64,000 bases of DNA from Neolentinus lepideus HHB14362 ss-1 (Eukaryota; Basidiomycota; Agaricomycetes; Gloeophyllales; Gloeophyllaceae), in contig KV425553.1 in assembly GCA_001632425.1 (NCBI GenBank), positions 931,930 to 995,929 on the forward strand, read 5' to 3'. Positions 1-10,200 of the stretch are shown piece by piece (positions within the stretch are counted from its first letter, which is position 1; every line of letters starts with the position of its first letter). A program made the position numbers and the translations under genes. The notes under the pieces were generated by a model that was not told the DNA's origin, searched no databases, and was given only the letters and a program-made list of their open reading frames with translations.

Positions 1-378
1 ATCAAAAGACTAGTATACCATCGAGATGCGCTCTTTCGAAGCAACAGGATATTCAACAACATCCCACAGTACGGAGTCTTTGGCATCCCTTCGCGTGGAG
101 GTTGTCACCGCTCATCCTACCGGCCCGCGAGCCAGACGATATGCTTCTCCGTCTTACCGACCAGCTACGCCGCCTCGAAGCTTCTCTATGGATATGGCCG
201 TCAGAGGCGGAAGGACTTGTTAACTGTTGTGAAAGCGCCTATGCACCCATATCTTGAGCTTCTGCGCTTCGCTCACGAGAGATCTAGAAGTAATGAGACA
301 GTGCACCCGCTCTGGAGGATCTTTACGAATATGCATGTGAACATCGGTCAGGATACTACAAAAAAGACTACACCATAG
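1..378 (+). CDS. 3' end of an unrecognised gene (partial at left edge)
   Basis: Frame 1 is open from the first base of the window to a TAG at 376-378, about 125 codons, with no in-frame start that must be the true one, so the gene probably begins outside the window. The C-terminal part is basic and tyrosine-rich (for example KLLYGYGRQRRKD) and ends in a short hydrophilic tail. I recognise no domain. An alternative 65-aa frame from 26 to 223 overlaps it. The length of the open frame and its position at the contig edge are the only support, so this may be chance. Confidence 0.3.
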   Translation: MKRLVYHRDALFRSNRIFNNIPQYGVFGIPSRGGCHRSSYRPASQTICFSVLPTSYAASKLLYGYGRQRRKDLLTVVKAPMHPYLELLRFAHERSRSNETVHPLWRIFTNMHVNIGQDTTKKTTP

Positions 379-456
379 ATAATGATAAGTCAAAAAGTAA
401 AACGCAAGAAATTAAATCGCTCCTCGCTGTAGAATCATAAGAAAATATCGCCTGGC

Positions 457-3400
457 TCATTGCGCCCTCTGGCGCCTAGGTATCCCACTCCCTTTCTTCC
501 CCACCGTTCGCTGTGCAGGCTGCCTCAGCTGGACTTCATGCTCGGTGATTTGCTTCTGCCCTTCATGCTCGACCTCCAGCCCCGGTATTACTCGCACCTC
601 ACCCTCCCACTCAACCTCAACGCCATCCACGTATCCTTCCCCCATAAATACCGGGACACCCCCGGCACCTCCACCCGCTAGAAAGCCCCTGTGCTTGCTC
701 TTTGTCCCGACGCCTAAGTACACTTCCGACTCGAATAGGTCAGGCTGTGGCTCAAGAGAGAGGGGAAGGCTGGCGTTGGCGCGGCGCAGCTCATCGTGGA
801 GGGTATCTCTCTTAGAGTTCCGGAAGTCGCTCCGGTCTCCCCTTGAGTTGGAGGCTTCACCCGCGTATCTTCTCGAAGTCGAGGCTTCATTCGTGTCTGT
901 CCTAGGATTCTGGGATACATTCTTGTCTCTCGTGAAGTGCCGAGTCTCACTTCGGTCGGATGCCGTGTTGACTCTTGAGGCACTTCGTGACCTGGTAAGT
1001 TTATCCCTCACATTAAGCGGGCGAATAACAGGGCGCGAGCGAATGCCATTGGAAGCTTCGACGTCAACACTTTTCGACGACAGTGACAGCGGGTCATTGT
1101 CCAGATCGTCCAGGTTGCCAGAGTTCCGTGTCTGTGTTCGAGAGGGCCTTAACGCTTTCCCAGGAATCCGCCCTGGGGGCTTTGGTCTCCTTGGAGAAGC
1201 AGCTGGCAACGGGGAAGAAGGCAGTCGTTTCGGAAACGCAACAAGGATAGGCGAGTATGAAGGAGAGGGCGTCTGGTCTCTCACACGTGGAGGCGGGGTC
1301 AAGTATCTCGGTCGACGTGACGTTGTGTCACGAATGGGTTCGATGTAGAAGTCGGCTGTCTTCGGAGGCGCAAATGCAGGGACACCTTTCAGGGGACTGG
1401 ATGCAGTAGACTGCGGTGATTCCGGTAAATCCATGGTATGTGTCGGAGGAGTATGTGGAAGCTTGTCCTCTTGGCTGGTCTCGTCTTCGTTAGAGACCTC
1501 GTCATGGTCCGAGGATAGCGATGGTGTTGTGAGATCGATGGCATCAGTCACACTAGGCACAGTGATTGCAGGGCGCCGTGGAACAGATGTAGAGAGTACA
1601 GGCTTCGCGAGTAGGGGATATGGTTCTGCGAAGACGGGGCTATTGTCATGTTCGGAAGCGGATGTCCTAGATGTAGACTGAGATTCCTGAGATGTGCCAA
1701 ATCGCAGCGAAGATTTCGACGAGGTCGTTGAAGTTGAGGCTGTCGATTCAGAGCTGTTGTTCGCGTTGTAACGACGCTTAACAGCTGCGCCTATGTATGT
1801 CATCAGTGTTTACTCATACTAAGAGAATATTAAGACTGACGAAGTACATCACCATGTTCATCAGCAAGAGTCTGGTCGTTCCGCTTACGCTTCTGACCAG
1901 TTTTGACCAGCTCGTCGAGCCAAGTCCTCGTTGAAGCAGCCGCATCCATGCTGACCGAGCCACGCTCAACCGCAAGTTCAAACGCTCGATCGCGCGGCCT
2001 CGAATCGACGCTGAAACTCTTTGACAATGCCGCGTTCTCTCCCATAGAGCTAGGAGGTCGGGGAGCAGCAGATTCTCCTGAGCTCACCTTCCTCAGGCGC
2101 ACGGTCTTCATCTCGTTCAAAAATGCAGCCATCTTCTCGCTGGGAACGTTGACAGTCGGTTGCCCTGTTCGTCTGGTACGTGCTGCCATTGGACCTGCAT
2201 TGATAGGAGCTTCCTTAGGGGTACCGGCATGTCTCAGTGACGCTCGGGCCGCCATCAGGATTGCATCTGTTGCTGCAGAAGTATCTGCAGGAGCTCGAGG
2301 GGCTATTCCAATGGGTGGGGCCGGTGGAGGCGGAGGTGGTAGAGGATTACGGAAGTCTGTAGAGGGATTGACGACGGGCCTGCGGGCAAGCTATTATTGG
2401 CAAAAGAGATGTAAGGGCACAAGGTTTGAGCATCTGGGATATGTAAGATATTGCCGTACCTCATCCTTCAGTCGCCTCACTTCCTCTTCGAGGTGCCGTA
2501 TTCGTTCTTTATCTCGTCTCCGCTCCCCCTCTATACGCCCTCTGTCTCTGTCACTCTCAGGCTCCAGTGTCCACTCACGCTCTTTCCGGCGCTGTTCCTC
2601 AATAGCTACAGAAAGTTCTCGCTCTTTTCCCCAAATACGGAGTACGCCAGAGGAGTCAGGTCCTTCGAACCCATATCGACGCGGGTCCTCTCTTTCCTTC
2701 CCCTTGCCCTTGGAGGACCTGGATGAGGATGAGGCCAATATTTCTTCGACTTCCGGATCGATAGTTTTATTCGCTCCGTTGGTTCCCGTTGTCTCTCTAC
2801 CTTTGTCTCTGGGTTTAGTGGGAGAAGATGGGCTTGGGCTGTTGGGTAACAATATCGAGGGTCCTGCTTCGTCCGGTCCTGGCTGGAACTTACGGATAGC
2901 GTCCTGAACAGAAGCGATTGCGGAAGGCCGGAAGGCCGGACTCGGAGGAGGCATTCGTTCGGAGGAGCGGCTCCGTCCGTCCATGGTTTTGCGGTGCTTG
3001 GAGCGTCGGTACGAGGGCGAGCTAGTTACACTCTCTCCATGTTCTTCAAGTAAGGTGACACCAGAACTGCGAGACCGTTTCGGTGCAGGATGGGATGGAC
3101 TCGGGGTGAAATGAACTTGCCGGTCCTCACCTTCTAATGTAGGGGATAATGGGGGTGATTCCGGTTCGACAGATGGGGACATAGGAAACAGGGCGCCAGG
3201 CATGGTGAACGACTTCTGTCGCTTCAGATTACGGGGTGGGGTGCATGGGCGGGAGTTCTCGTTGTGATCAGGTACGTGATCAGATGCAGTCACAGTAGAG
3301 GCAAGAGACTCGCCCCCTGATCCCTTATGCGATCCATTGCACCGCGAATCTCGAGCAGGTGATGATGACTTTGATTCGTTGAGAGACCGACGCGACGTGC

Positions 3401-3783
3401 GCTTCGATGGTTGATGGTAATTCTGTGGTTCATGAAGGCATTTCAAGGACTGGGATAACGGTTCTCGACGGGTGGATACACGGGGCAACGGTGGTTTGTC
3501 TTCGGGTCTAGAGGTTTCGTGGACGCGTGAATTGCCATCGTTATGCTTAGTTCTCTTCGATCTAGTCACTTTAACGCGTGAATCTGAGGTTTCTGGCTGG
3601 GATATGGGTACCTGCTGATCGCGGTCAATACCTCGAAATTTGTGGCTGCGCAAGCTGCCTCACCTGTGATGATTCCCCACCCGTGGCATTGGCAACAAAA
3701 GATTCCAATTCCCGCGATACGAAGTTAAAGACATTCGACAATAGTCCGTTGGAAGGAGGAGGAGGAGGAGGAAGCGGCGCCAT
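457..3783 (-). CDS. Proline-rich, WH2-like motif protein with coiled coil (1047 aa)
   Basis: Four exons join in frame: 3783-3664, 3611-2460, 2390-1853 and 1790-457. The chosen start gives MAPLPPPPPP; the longer open frame upstream begins with TTG, not ATG. Residues about 40-330 are serine- and arginine-rich and disordered. Residues about 370-420 form a charged coiled coil (RIRHLEEEVRRLKDE). A proline stretch (LPPPPPPAPP) follows near residue 440. Near residue 511 lies AAFLNEMKTVRLRKVSSG, which resembles an actin-binding WH2 motif (short helix, then LKKV-like). The C-terminal 440 residues are low complexity and end in basic residues. Proline runs beside a WH2-like motif are typical of actin-nucleation regulators, so a cytoskeletal role is an inference. 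It is not a recognisable WASP, because no WH1 domain is visible. Confidence 0.7.
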
Positions 3784-4113
3784 TGCGCGGGCGGATGTGG
3801 TGGTGGTCGGGATCAACTGTCAGGGAATACAACACGTCCCAATTTGGTAATTGTCAAGATGGTTCACTCTGTAACTCTGTTTCACTTCGTCGCGCCACAT
3901 GTAGCTGCAAAAGGCAAATATTGAGATGAAGTTCATCATGCACTATACAATATTCATTGAGAGAGGAAAAACATATTTCAGATCGCTATTCCTACAAGCT
4001 CGAAACTTTCGCAAAGCATCTGAGTAATAGAAAGCGTTCCATAGCATAAATAAACTAAGCAGAATCGTAAGTCATAATGCTACATCTACGTTCGTCTGTC
4101 ATTTGTTTCTCGG
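3784..4113. other. Intergenic spacer, no gene seen
   Basis: Upstream region of the WH2-like gene and 3' flank of the MARVEL-like gene. It is AT-richer than the flanking coding sequence. No ORF or repeat of note was seen. Confidence 0.5.
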
Positions 4114-5616
4114 TTACCGGTATCCTTGGTATCCTCCAGAGTAGGATTCATATGTCGGTGGCGAAGACGTGGTCGTGGGGCCAGCTATCGAGGCGCGTAC
4201 AGCCGCATACGGGTCCGCATACTGCATTGTCCTGCTAACACGCGGGCTCGCATCGGACGGCGTCGTGCCTGTACCGAACCCACTCGGCGGGGGATCCGAG
4301 AACGCGCCATACGCATCTATGCTAGGCCTCGAAGGCGCAGCTGCAGATGCAGTGAATCCTCCAACCGAGGAGGTCGCCGCGGCAGAGGATGAGACACCTG
4401 AGTAGCGGTTCGCGTCCGAGAACGGCGAACCCTCAGCGTTGTCGGCGGTATTGCGGCGGACAGGTGGGATTCCGTATTGCGACTCCGCGTCACCCTCGTC
4501 GTCGTAGTCGAGGTCCTCGGCTGGTGGCTGGAAGGGAGGATCCTTGGGTCTCAGTGACCGCCCGCTCCGCCAATCCAAGAATGTGAGAATGAGCGATGCC
4601 GACCAGAAGCCTGACACGTAAATAATCAGTGGGACGTAGTAAGGATAGATAATGCAGACTCACCGAACGCTAGCCAAAAGAAGATCGCGCCAGCTTTCTT
4701 CGTACTGCACCACCCTGGCAAGCCATTCACGAAATCGTCACCTCCCTTCTTCGCATTTGGATCGTTCTTCGCGTTTTTGCACCCCGGCTCCGTCCAAGCA
4801 GAGATGGTGACAATAAATCTAGAGTACAGGTTGCATTCATACGATGCACGACGCGTCATGACGAGGAAACTTACGCGATGAGCAAGCTCAGGGCCGTACC
4901 AACTCCTGACAGAATGAACCCAACGCGCACCTCCTTCAACGCGCGCGCAAGTCTGGTAAATTTATCGTACTTCTCGTAGATCACAGGGACGAAGAGCATA
5001 AACAGGGACAGGAGTATCCCCGCCACAGACACGAACAGAGCAAACCCCGAGAGGCCAGCTACAATCGAAGTTAGCCTTTACATGTTCTGCAGGCATTGGG
5101 GGTAGAAGGACGTACACGGGCCGACGTGATGTTTCGCTTGGAAGGATGCTACACTTGCGAAACAAGCCATTGCTAAAAAGTTGAAGAACGCTTGAGAAGA
5201 GTGAAATATAATTGCGGGTTTCGAAACAATCATCTGCAGGAAATATCATGAGTACAGTGTCCAATGTCATTTGTACCAAAGGAGAGGGTATGACCCAAAT
5301 CCATAATGTCCATAGTAATGGTAAGAGAAGCAAGAAGGCGAGTGACCCGTCCGACATAAACAAAAGAGCGAAAACGAACAAGTTGAACATATTTACGTAA
5401 CTCCGGGCGGTCCAGTACATCCGGAGCACTTAGCAGGATGGAAATAAAAGGAAGAAAGGGAAACTATCGAAAGAGTAGAATTAGCAGACGTACATCATCT
5501 TCGAACGACGCCATCCCATGCGAGTTCCCTATCCCAGCCGACACCGGCGTTGGAGCGTGTTTCTTCGAGGGCAAAACTTTGTTCGCTGCATCAGAAATAC
5601 GGTCTAAAAGTGACAT
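4114..5616 (-). CDS. Four-TM MARVEL-like plasma-membrane protein
   Basis: The start at 5616 gives MSLLDRISDAANKVLPSKK, a short cytosolic N-terminus. Several small exons follow. They encode hydrophobic stretches (around 5330-5390; the segment reading GFALFVSVAGILLSLFMLFVP at 5060-4990; and FILSGVGTALSLLIA near 4900), then a loop with two cysteines (EPGCKNAKN and PGWCSTKKAG at 4800-4690), then a last TM segment reading FWLAFGFWSASLILTFL across an intron. The C-terminal 150 residues (4580-4114) are a soluble serine- and proline-rich tail ending in a tyrosine- and glycine-rich segment. Four TM segments, a cysteine-containing loop before TM4 and a long cytosolic tail fit the fungal MARVEL/SUR7-like class. 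The exact exons between 5500 and 5090 were not resolved with confidence. Function unknown; a membrane-organisation role is a family-level guess. Confidence 0.65.
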
Positions 5617-6085
5617 AGCGGCTGCGGGTGTGAGTTCGTGTAGAGTTTTCTGGAAGCCGGCTGAGTGCAGAGGCCGAAATGAAGTGAAAACGTAGTCGAG
5701 GAATGAATATGTGAGTCGAATATCAAGTGACTACGGACAGGCGAAAGTTTCGATGAATACTGCGCGCAGACGTCGGTCGATAAGATTGGGTGGTTATGGG
5801 CGTACCGTAGAAGTTAAAATTTATACAGTAGTTCGTATCTGTCGTACAGAGCGCAGCGCGAGAGGCGATGAGGAGAGCCAGTGCACCGCAGTCTGACCGC
5901 GGTGCCTTCCATTGGATATGCGTCTCCACAGCCCGATTCGCATACTACCGTAAGCGATGTTTTGCACTCGGGACCCATTTCTGACCGAGACGGGTCGTGC
6001 GCATAAAACACGATGTCTTTCAAAGTCCAAGAAGTACAGGAGATTTACATGAAGTCTAAAACTAGTATGATACGAGATCTATCAG
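5617..6085. other. Intergenic spacer between MARVEL-like and SH3 genes
   Basis: Probably holds the promoter of the minus-strand MARVEL-like gene and the 3' UTR of the SH3 gene. Only short overlapping ORFs without family resemblance are present. No TATA box or repeat stood out. Confidence 0.5.
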
Positions 6086-7047
6086 TTAGAATATGGAATT
6101 AATCAGGTCACTCCCGATTGCAGAACCTGCCAATCAAAGGTCACGTCGGTTCGCAAGACCATGCACCAATGAAGATACAACACGCACCTGCACCGAATCC
6201 GAGACCTCCCACAGCTGATGTCGCGAGCTATGGAAGCCAAGTGCTCATTCGAACCTCGTCTACAGGACGTCAAGATATAGGACGCACCGTCTGACCGAGG
6301 CCACCAAACCTACTAGGTTTCGGCGCAGCAGGAGGTGGTTCCTGTTGCACTTGAGCAACGGCCATAGGCGGGTTCGGCTGCATAGGGGGACCCATGTACG
6401 GATTGTACGGGGCAGGCGGGGGAGCGTAACCACCTGGAGGGCCTGCAGGGGGGCCTGGGGGAGGTCCATATGATGCCTGATACCCAGGACCAGGACCAGG
6501 ACCAGGGGTGTATCCCTTAGGTTCCGGAGGATAGGGTGATCTCGATGGGAAGGGAGGTGGGGCCGGGGAACTAGCAGAGTCAAGCTTCTCCACATAGTTG
6601 GCGGGGAAGAGCCCCTGCCGCCCGTTCAACCTCCCGGTCCACCAGTCAGGATTAGTCTCCGAGATTATTTCGATAATATCCCCAGCCCGGAATGATAAGT
6701 CATCGGGCGTCTAGTACCGATGACACATAAGCAGGTCGACGAGGGCTAACACAGTACTTGAGGCGTACCTCGCCATTCTCATTGTAATCCCATAATGCTT
6801 TGGCACGCGTAGTCCTCGAAATCGGAGGAGGCACATTCCTACGAGCAGCAGGAGGTGCTGGGCCTGATCCAGATATAACGAGGTCCTGGGTGCGGTTGGA
6901 TAACAGCAAGACGGAAGCATCACTGGCTGAGGGTAGTTTCGCTAGAAGCACATCCCCGTCCGCCTTTGGAATAACCTTTTTAGAAACCAGAAACTCGATG
7001 TTCTGCTTTGTTTGAGTGAGGATGTGTGCGAGGAATGGGTCGGACAT
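6086..7047 (-). CDS. SH3-domain protein, Lsb1/Pin3- or Csh3-like (260 aa)
   Basis: Four exons join in frame: 7047-6769, 6710-6288, 6227-6188 and 6126-6086. Residues 1-75 form a helical N-terminus ([20 protein letters not shown]). The SH3 domain spans residues about 83-138 and shows the canonical ALWDY, a paired WW (NPDWWTGRL) and ANYV motifs. A proline-, glycine- and tyrosine-rich linker follows (PGPGPGPGY). The C-terminus is a short conserved glycine-rich segment ([14 protein letters not shown], then a second exon ending LINSIF). This order (N-terminal helix, SH3, Pro/Tyr linker, glycine-rich tail) is that of yeast Las17-binding proteins Lsb1/Pin3 and S. pombe Csh3, which act at actin patches. 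It is divergent from the nucleoporin gene, with about 200 bp between the start codons. Confidence 0.85.
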
Positions 7048-7249
7048 CGTGGACAGAGGCAAGCGTCGTGGCCGGCCGCGCGCTCCGAATCTTCTGTCAT
7101 CGCTTTCAAGTACTATATTTGCTGTGCTGTTTGAATCTGTTTCGTCCTTCTATTCCAGCCACAAGAACGCGTTTCTTGCCGTCGCGTCGAGCGAGGAATC
7201 GGCGGACCAACTGCGGACGCGACTTTGCACTCACGCTTAACTCGCCATC
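7048..7249. promoter_or_regulatory. Short shared divergent promoter region
   Basis: Only 202 bp separate the SH3 gene start (minus strand, 7047) from the nucleoporin start (plus strand, 7250). Both genes look complete, so their core promoters must lie in this spacer or within the first exons. No clear TATA box was seen on either strand. Confidence 0.55.
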
Positions 7250-10200
7250 ATGAACGTGTGGCCAATACGGCCACAGCCCAAGTTGGAGGCCACGGCACTT
7301 GTGAAGGATAGCAGTGAGAAGGATGCATCTAATGTGAGTGCCTAGTTACTGTCCAAGGTACTGAATTCAACGTCTTGTGCTTGCAGTTCCTCTCGTTCCG
7401 CTTGTTGAACAAAAGAGCCCGTGTCAGGATCTCGCCCGAAGGTCACGACCTTAAACCACTGCCGGGAAAGGCACAGTTCCTAGTAGTCGCGAACTCGAAA
7501 GGATGGTTCGCCGCTGTTGTTCGAACGTCAAGCGGTGAACATCGTACGTGCATTGTGGGTCAAAATCTGGATTATATACTGACGCGGCACAGTCATCGTC
7601 GTCTCCCCTCTGTTAGACCTGCGCGCGGCTTTTGCGTCTTCGGACTATTATGACGATAATGAAATTAACCTCAATCCCAAACGCACTGTGTCTCTCTCCT
7701 CTGCAAATCCCGATTTCCTTGTTCTTGCTGCGAACGACAGCCGACTTCTGGTGTCTATACTCAACGGCCCTATCCTTATCTTCGATACAACACAGCTCTT
7801 CAAGGAAGGAAGCGAACAAGTCACACCTATGCATCAGTTTGCCCCGACGGTCCCTACGCCGGTGCGGCAAATTGTGGCGAACCCGGGAGACATTCCTGAA
7901 CTGGTCGCTATCTTGAGAGAACCAGACGGAAAGTCCGAGAGTCAGCTGGTGGATATCTTGGATGTAGTCAAGCTCCAGAGTGTAGGTGGATGGAAGTGGT
8001 TAGGAACACCTGAGACTACACCAACAGCCTGTGAGTTTCTCCCGTTGGCTTCGACACTTGCACCTAACTCACATTTTCCAAGTATCTTGGTCTCCGAAGG
8101 GAAAGCAGATTGCTGTAGGCTTGGAGAACGGTGATATCCTTACGTTCAGTCCCACTGCAACAGTACAAGTCAAATCTAAAATTCCGAAGGCCCCTACCTC
8201 AAGACACCAAAGTGTACTCAGCGTCACATGGTTGACCAACCCCGCCTTTCACGTCGTCTACGCCCCTCCCGGCGCCCGCCTGCCCATCGACGCTGAACAG
8301 AGCCACTTCATCGTCTCGATGGACACAAAGTCTAATACCGTCACCACCACCAAGCTGGCCACACCGTGCTACCCTTTCCCCGGAAACCGGCCCCCTAGCA
8401 CGTTCATGCACGTCTTGAGAAACTGGGAGCCGATTAAGTTCCTGATGGTCATGGGAGACAGCGGGTCGTCCGATATCGCTCTCATTGCCTGCGTGCCCGA
8501 CTCATCAAGCCCGACGCAAGAAAGCTGGCATAATATGTCTATGGACGAGACTGGCACCGCGAGCATGCCACTGGACCAGGACTTGAATGAGACGGTGATG
8601 ATTGGGCTAGAAATCGATTTTACGAATACAGATGCGTTCCATTCGACAAGCCCGGGTGGAGAGGCGTTCGAGGTGCCGCCTCCACCCATTGTATATGCGT
8701 ATTGCAATGATGGTACGATTCAGGCATGGTTCCTGGTTAACGCTGGTGCTCCATCGTATCCTGGGATGGTGTCCCCAGGCTCAGTCTCATCTGTCCCTTC
8801 AATTCCGAGCATCTCCGCGCCTGCTTTGGCGACGAGAGACATCTCTATTACTATGGATTCGGTAACGCAGCCCAGCACACCTACTGTTACTGGATTCGGC
8901 CAGACGTCTCAGCCCCAGTCTGCATTCGGTCAGTCTTCAGCTCAGCCTGCCTTTGGGCAGACCTCAGCGTTCGGCGCATTCGCCAGTAACACACCGTCAG
9001 CATTTGGCCAATCCTCGACTTTCGGCCAGTCATCGGTGTCCCCGCGGTCAGATCCTGGCCAAGCGAAGTTCGGACAAGCAGGGTTCGGCTTTGCGTCAGA
9101 GTCGTCAGCCACACCTTCTGCTCCAGCCATTGAATCGACGCCGTCTGCGGATATGTCGATGTTATCGGAAGCGGATGACGCACTGGGCAGCATGTCTCTC
9201 GGTGATTTGAACTCTACACCGAAAAGCGAGGAGAAGAAGCCTTCGATATTTAGGTCGACCAGTTCGTCTGGGATCTTTGGACAGTCGTCTACGAATAATC
9301 AGTCATCAGCTTTCCCGTCCGGTGGTGCGTTCGGTTTATTGAAAGCTTCTGATGTTGGCTTTGGTGCATCTTCGCAGGGCACGTCGTCGTTTTTGTCGGC
9401 CCAATCGTCATCTTCATCCGACGCAATCAAACCGGCCTCTGGGTTCGGTGCATTCTCGAACTTCAAATCACAACAGAGCACACCCACACCTGCCTCCTCG
9501 GAGACACCGAAGCCTTCGTCTGCTTTCGGATCCTCGGGCTTTGGGACGAAGCCTGCCTCTACTTTTGGGCAGAGTGGGTTCGGACAGCCGTCGACGTTCG
9601 GGAAGGCACCTGCGACGCCTGCATCAAGTAGTGTCTTCAGCTCCAGCAACAGTGGAGGTGGATTTGCAGCGTTTGCGGGGAGCGGTACAGGTTCGTTTAG
9701 CTCTGCTTTGCAACAAAGCGGGTCTACTTCCGGTGGAGGCTTTGAGACTGCCAAGACTGACACTCCGTCAACAACAACCAGCATGTTTGGAAATGGCGGA
9801 TCAGCTGTCTCTGCGCCAACATCTGTTTTTGGTCAAACCGGTACAACTTCCTCTTCGGTATTTGACAACTCGTCAACAAACCACTCTACCACTCCTGTGC
9901 AGTCGCAGGGAAAGCCTGCTGCGCCGACTGTCAAACCGGTTTTGGCTAGTCCTCCGTCGTCGCCTCCTTTGCAGACGAAGGAGGTGGCTCCGCCGTCGAC
10001 CCCAGGTCCCACCGGAGGTGTATTTGGCCAGCTGAAGACCACATCCTCGTCGTTTATCAAGCCAGGGCAAGGATTTGGCATGAGCGTCTCTTCGGACTCC
10101 CCGTTCATGCGGCCTAAGAAACCCGTAGAAGTTTTTGCAGCTTTATCTCAGCCCGCTACGACCACCCCATCCACATCAGAAAGACCATCTTCAGCCTTTG

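Noticed and set aside
545..1348. Plus-strand ORF of 267 codons opposite the WH2-like gene
   Set aside because: It is the antisense of a serine- and proline-rich exon; the minus-strand gene explains the region with matched splice sites.
9299..9784. Long minus-strand ORFs inside the nucleoporin gene
   Set aside because: They are antisense shadows of the FG-repeat exon. Their composition mirrors the sense codons, and they have no splice or start support.
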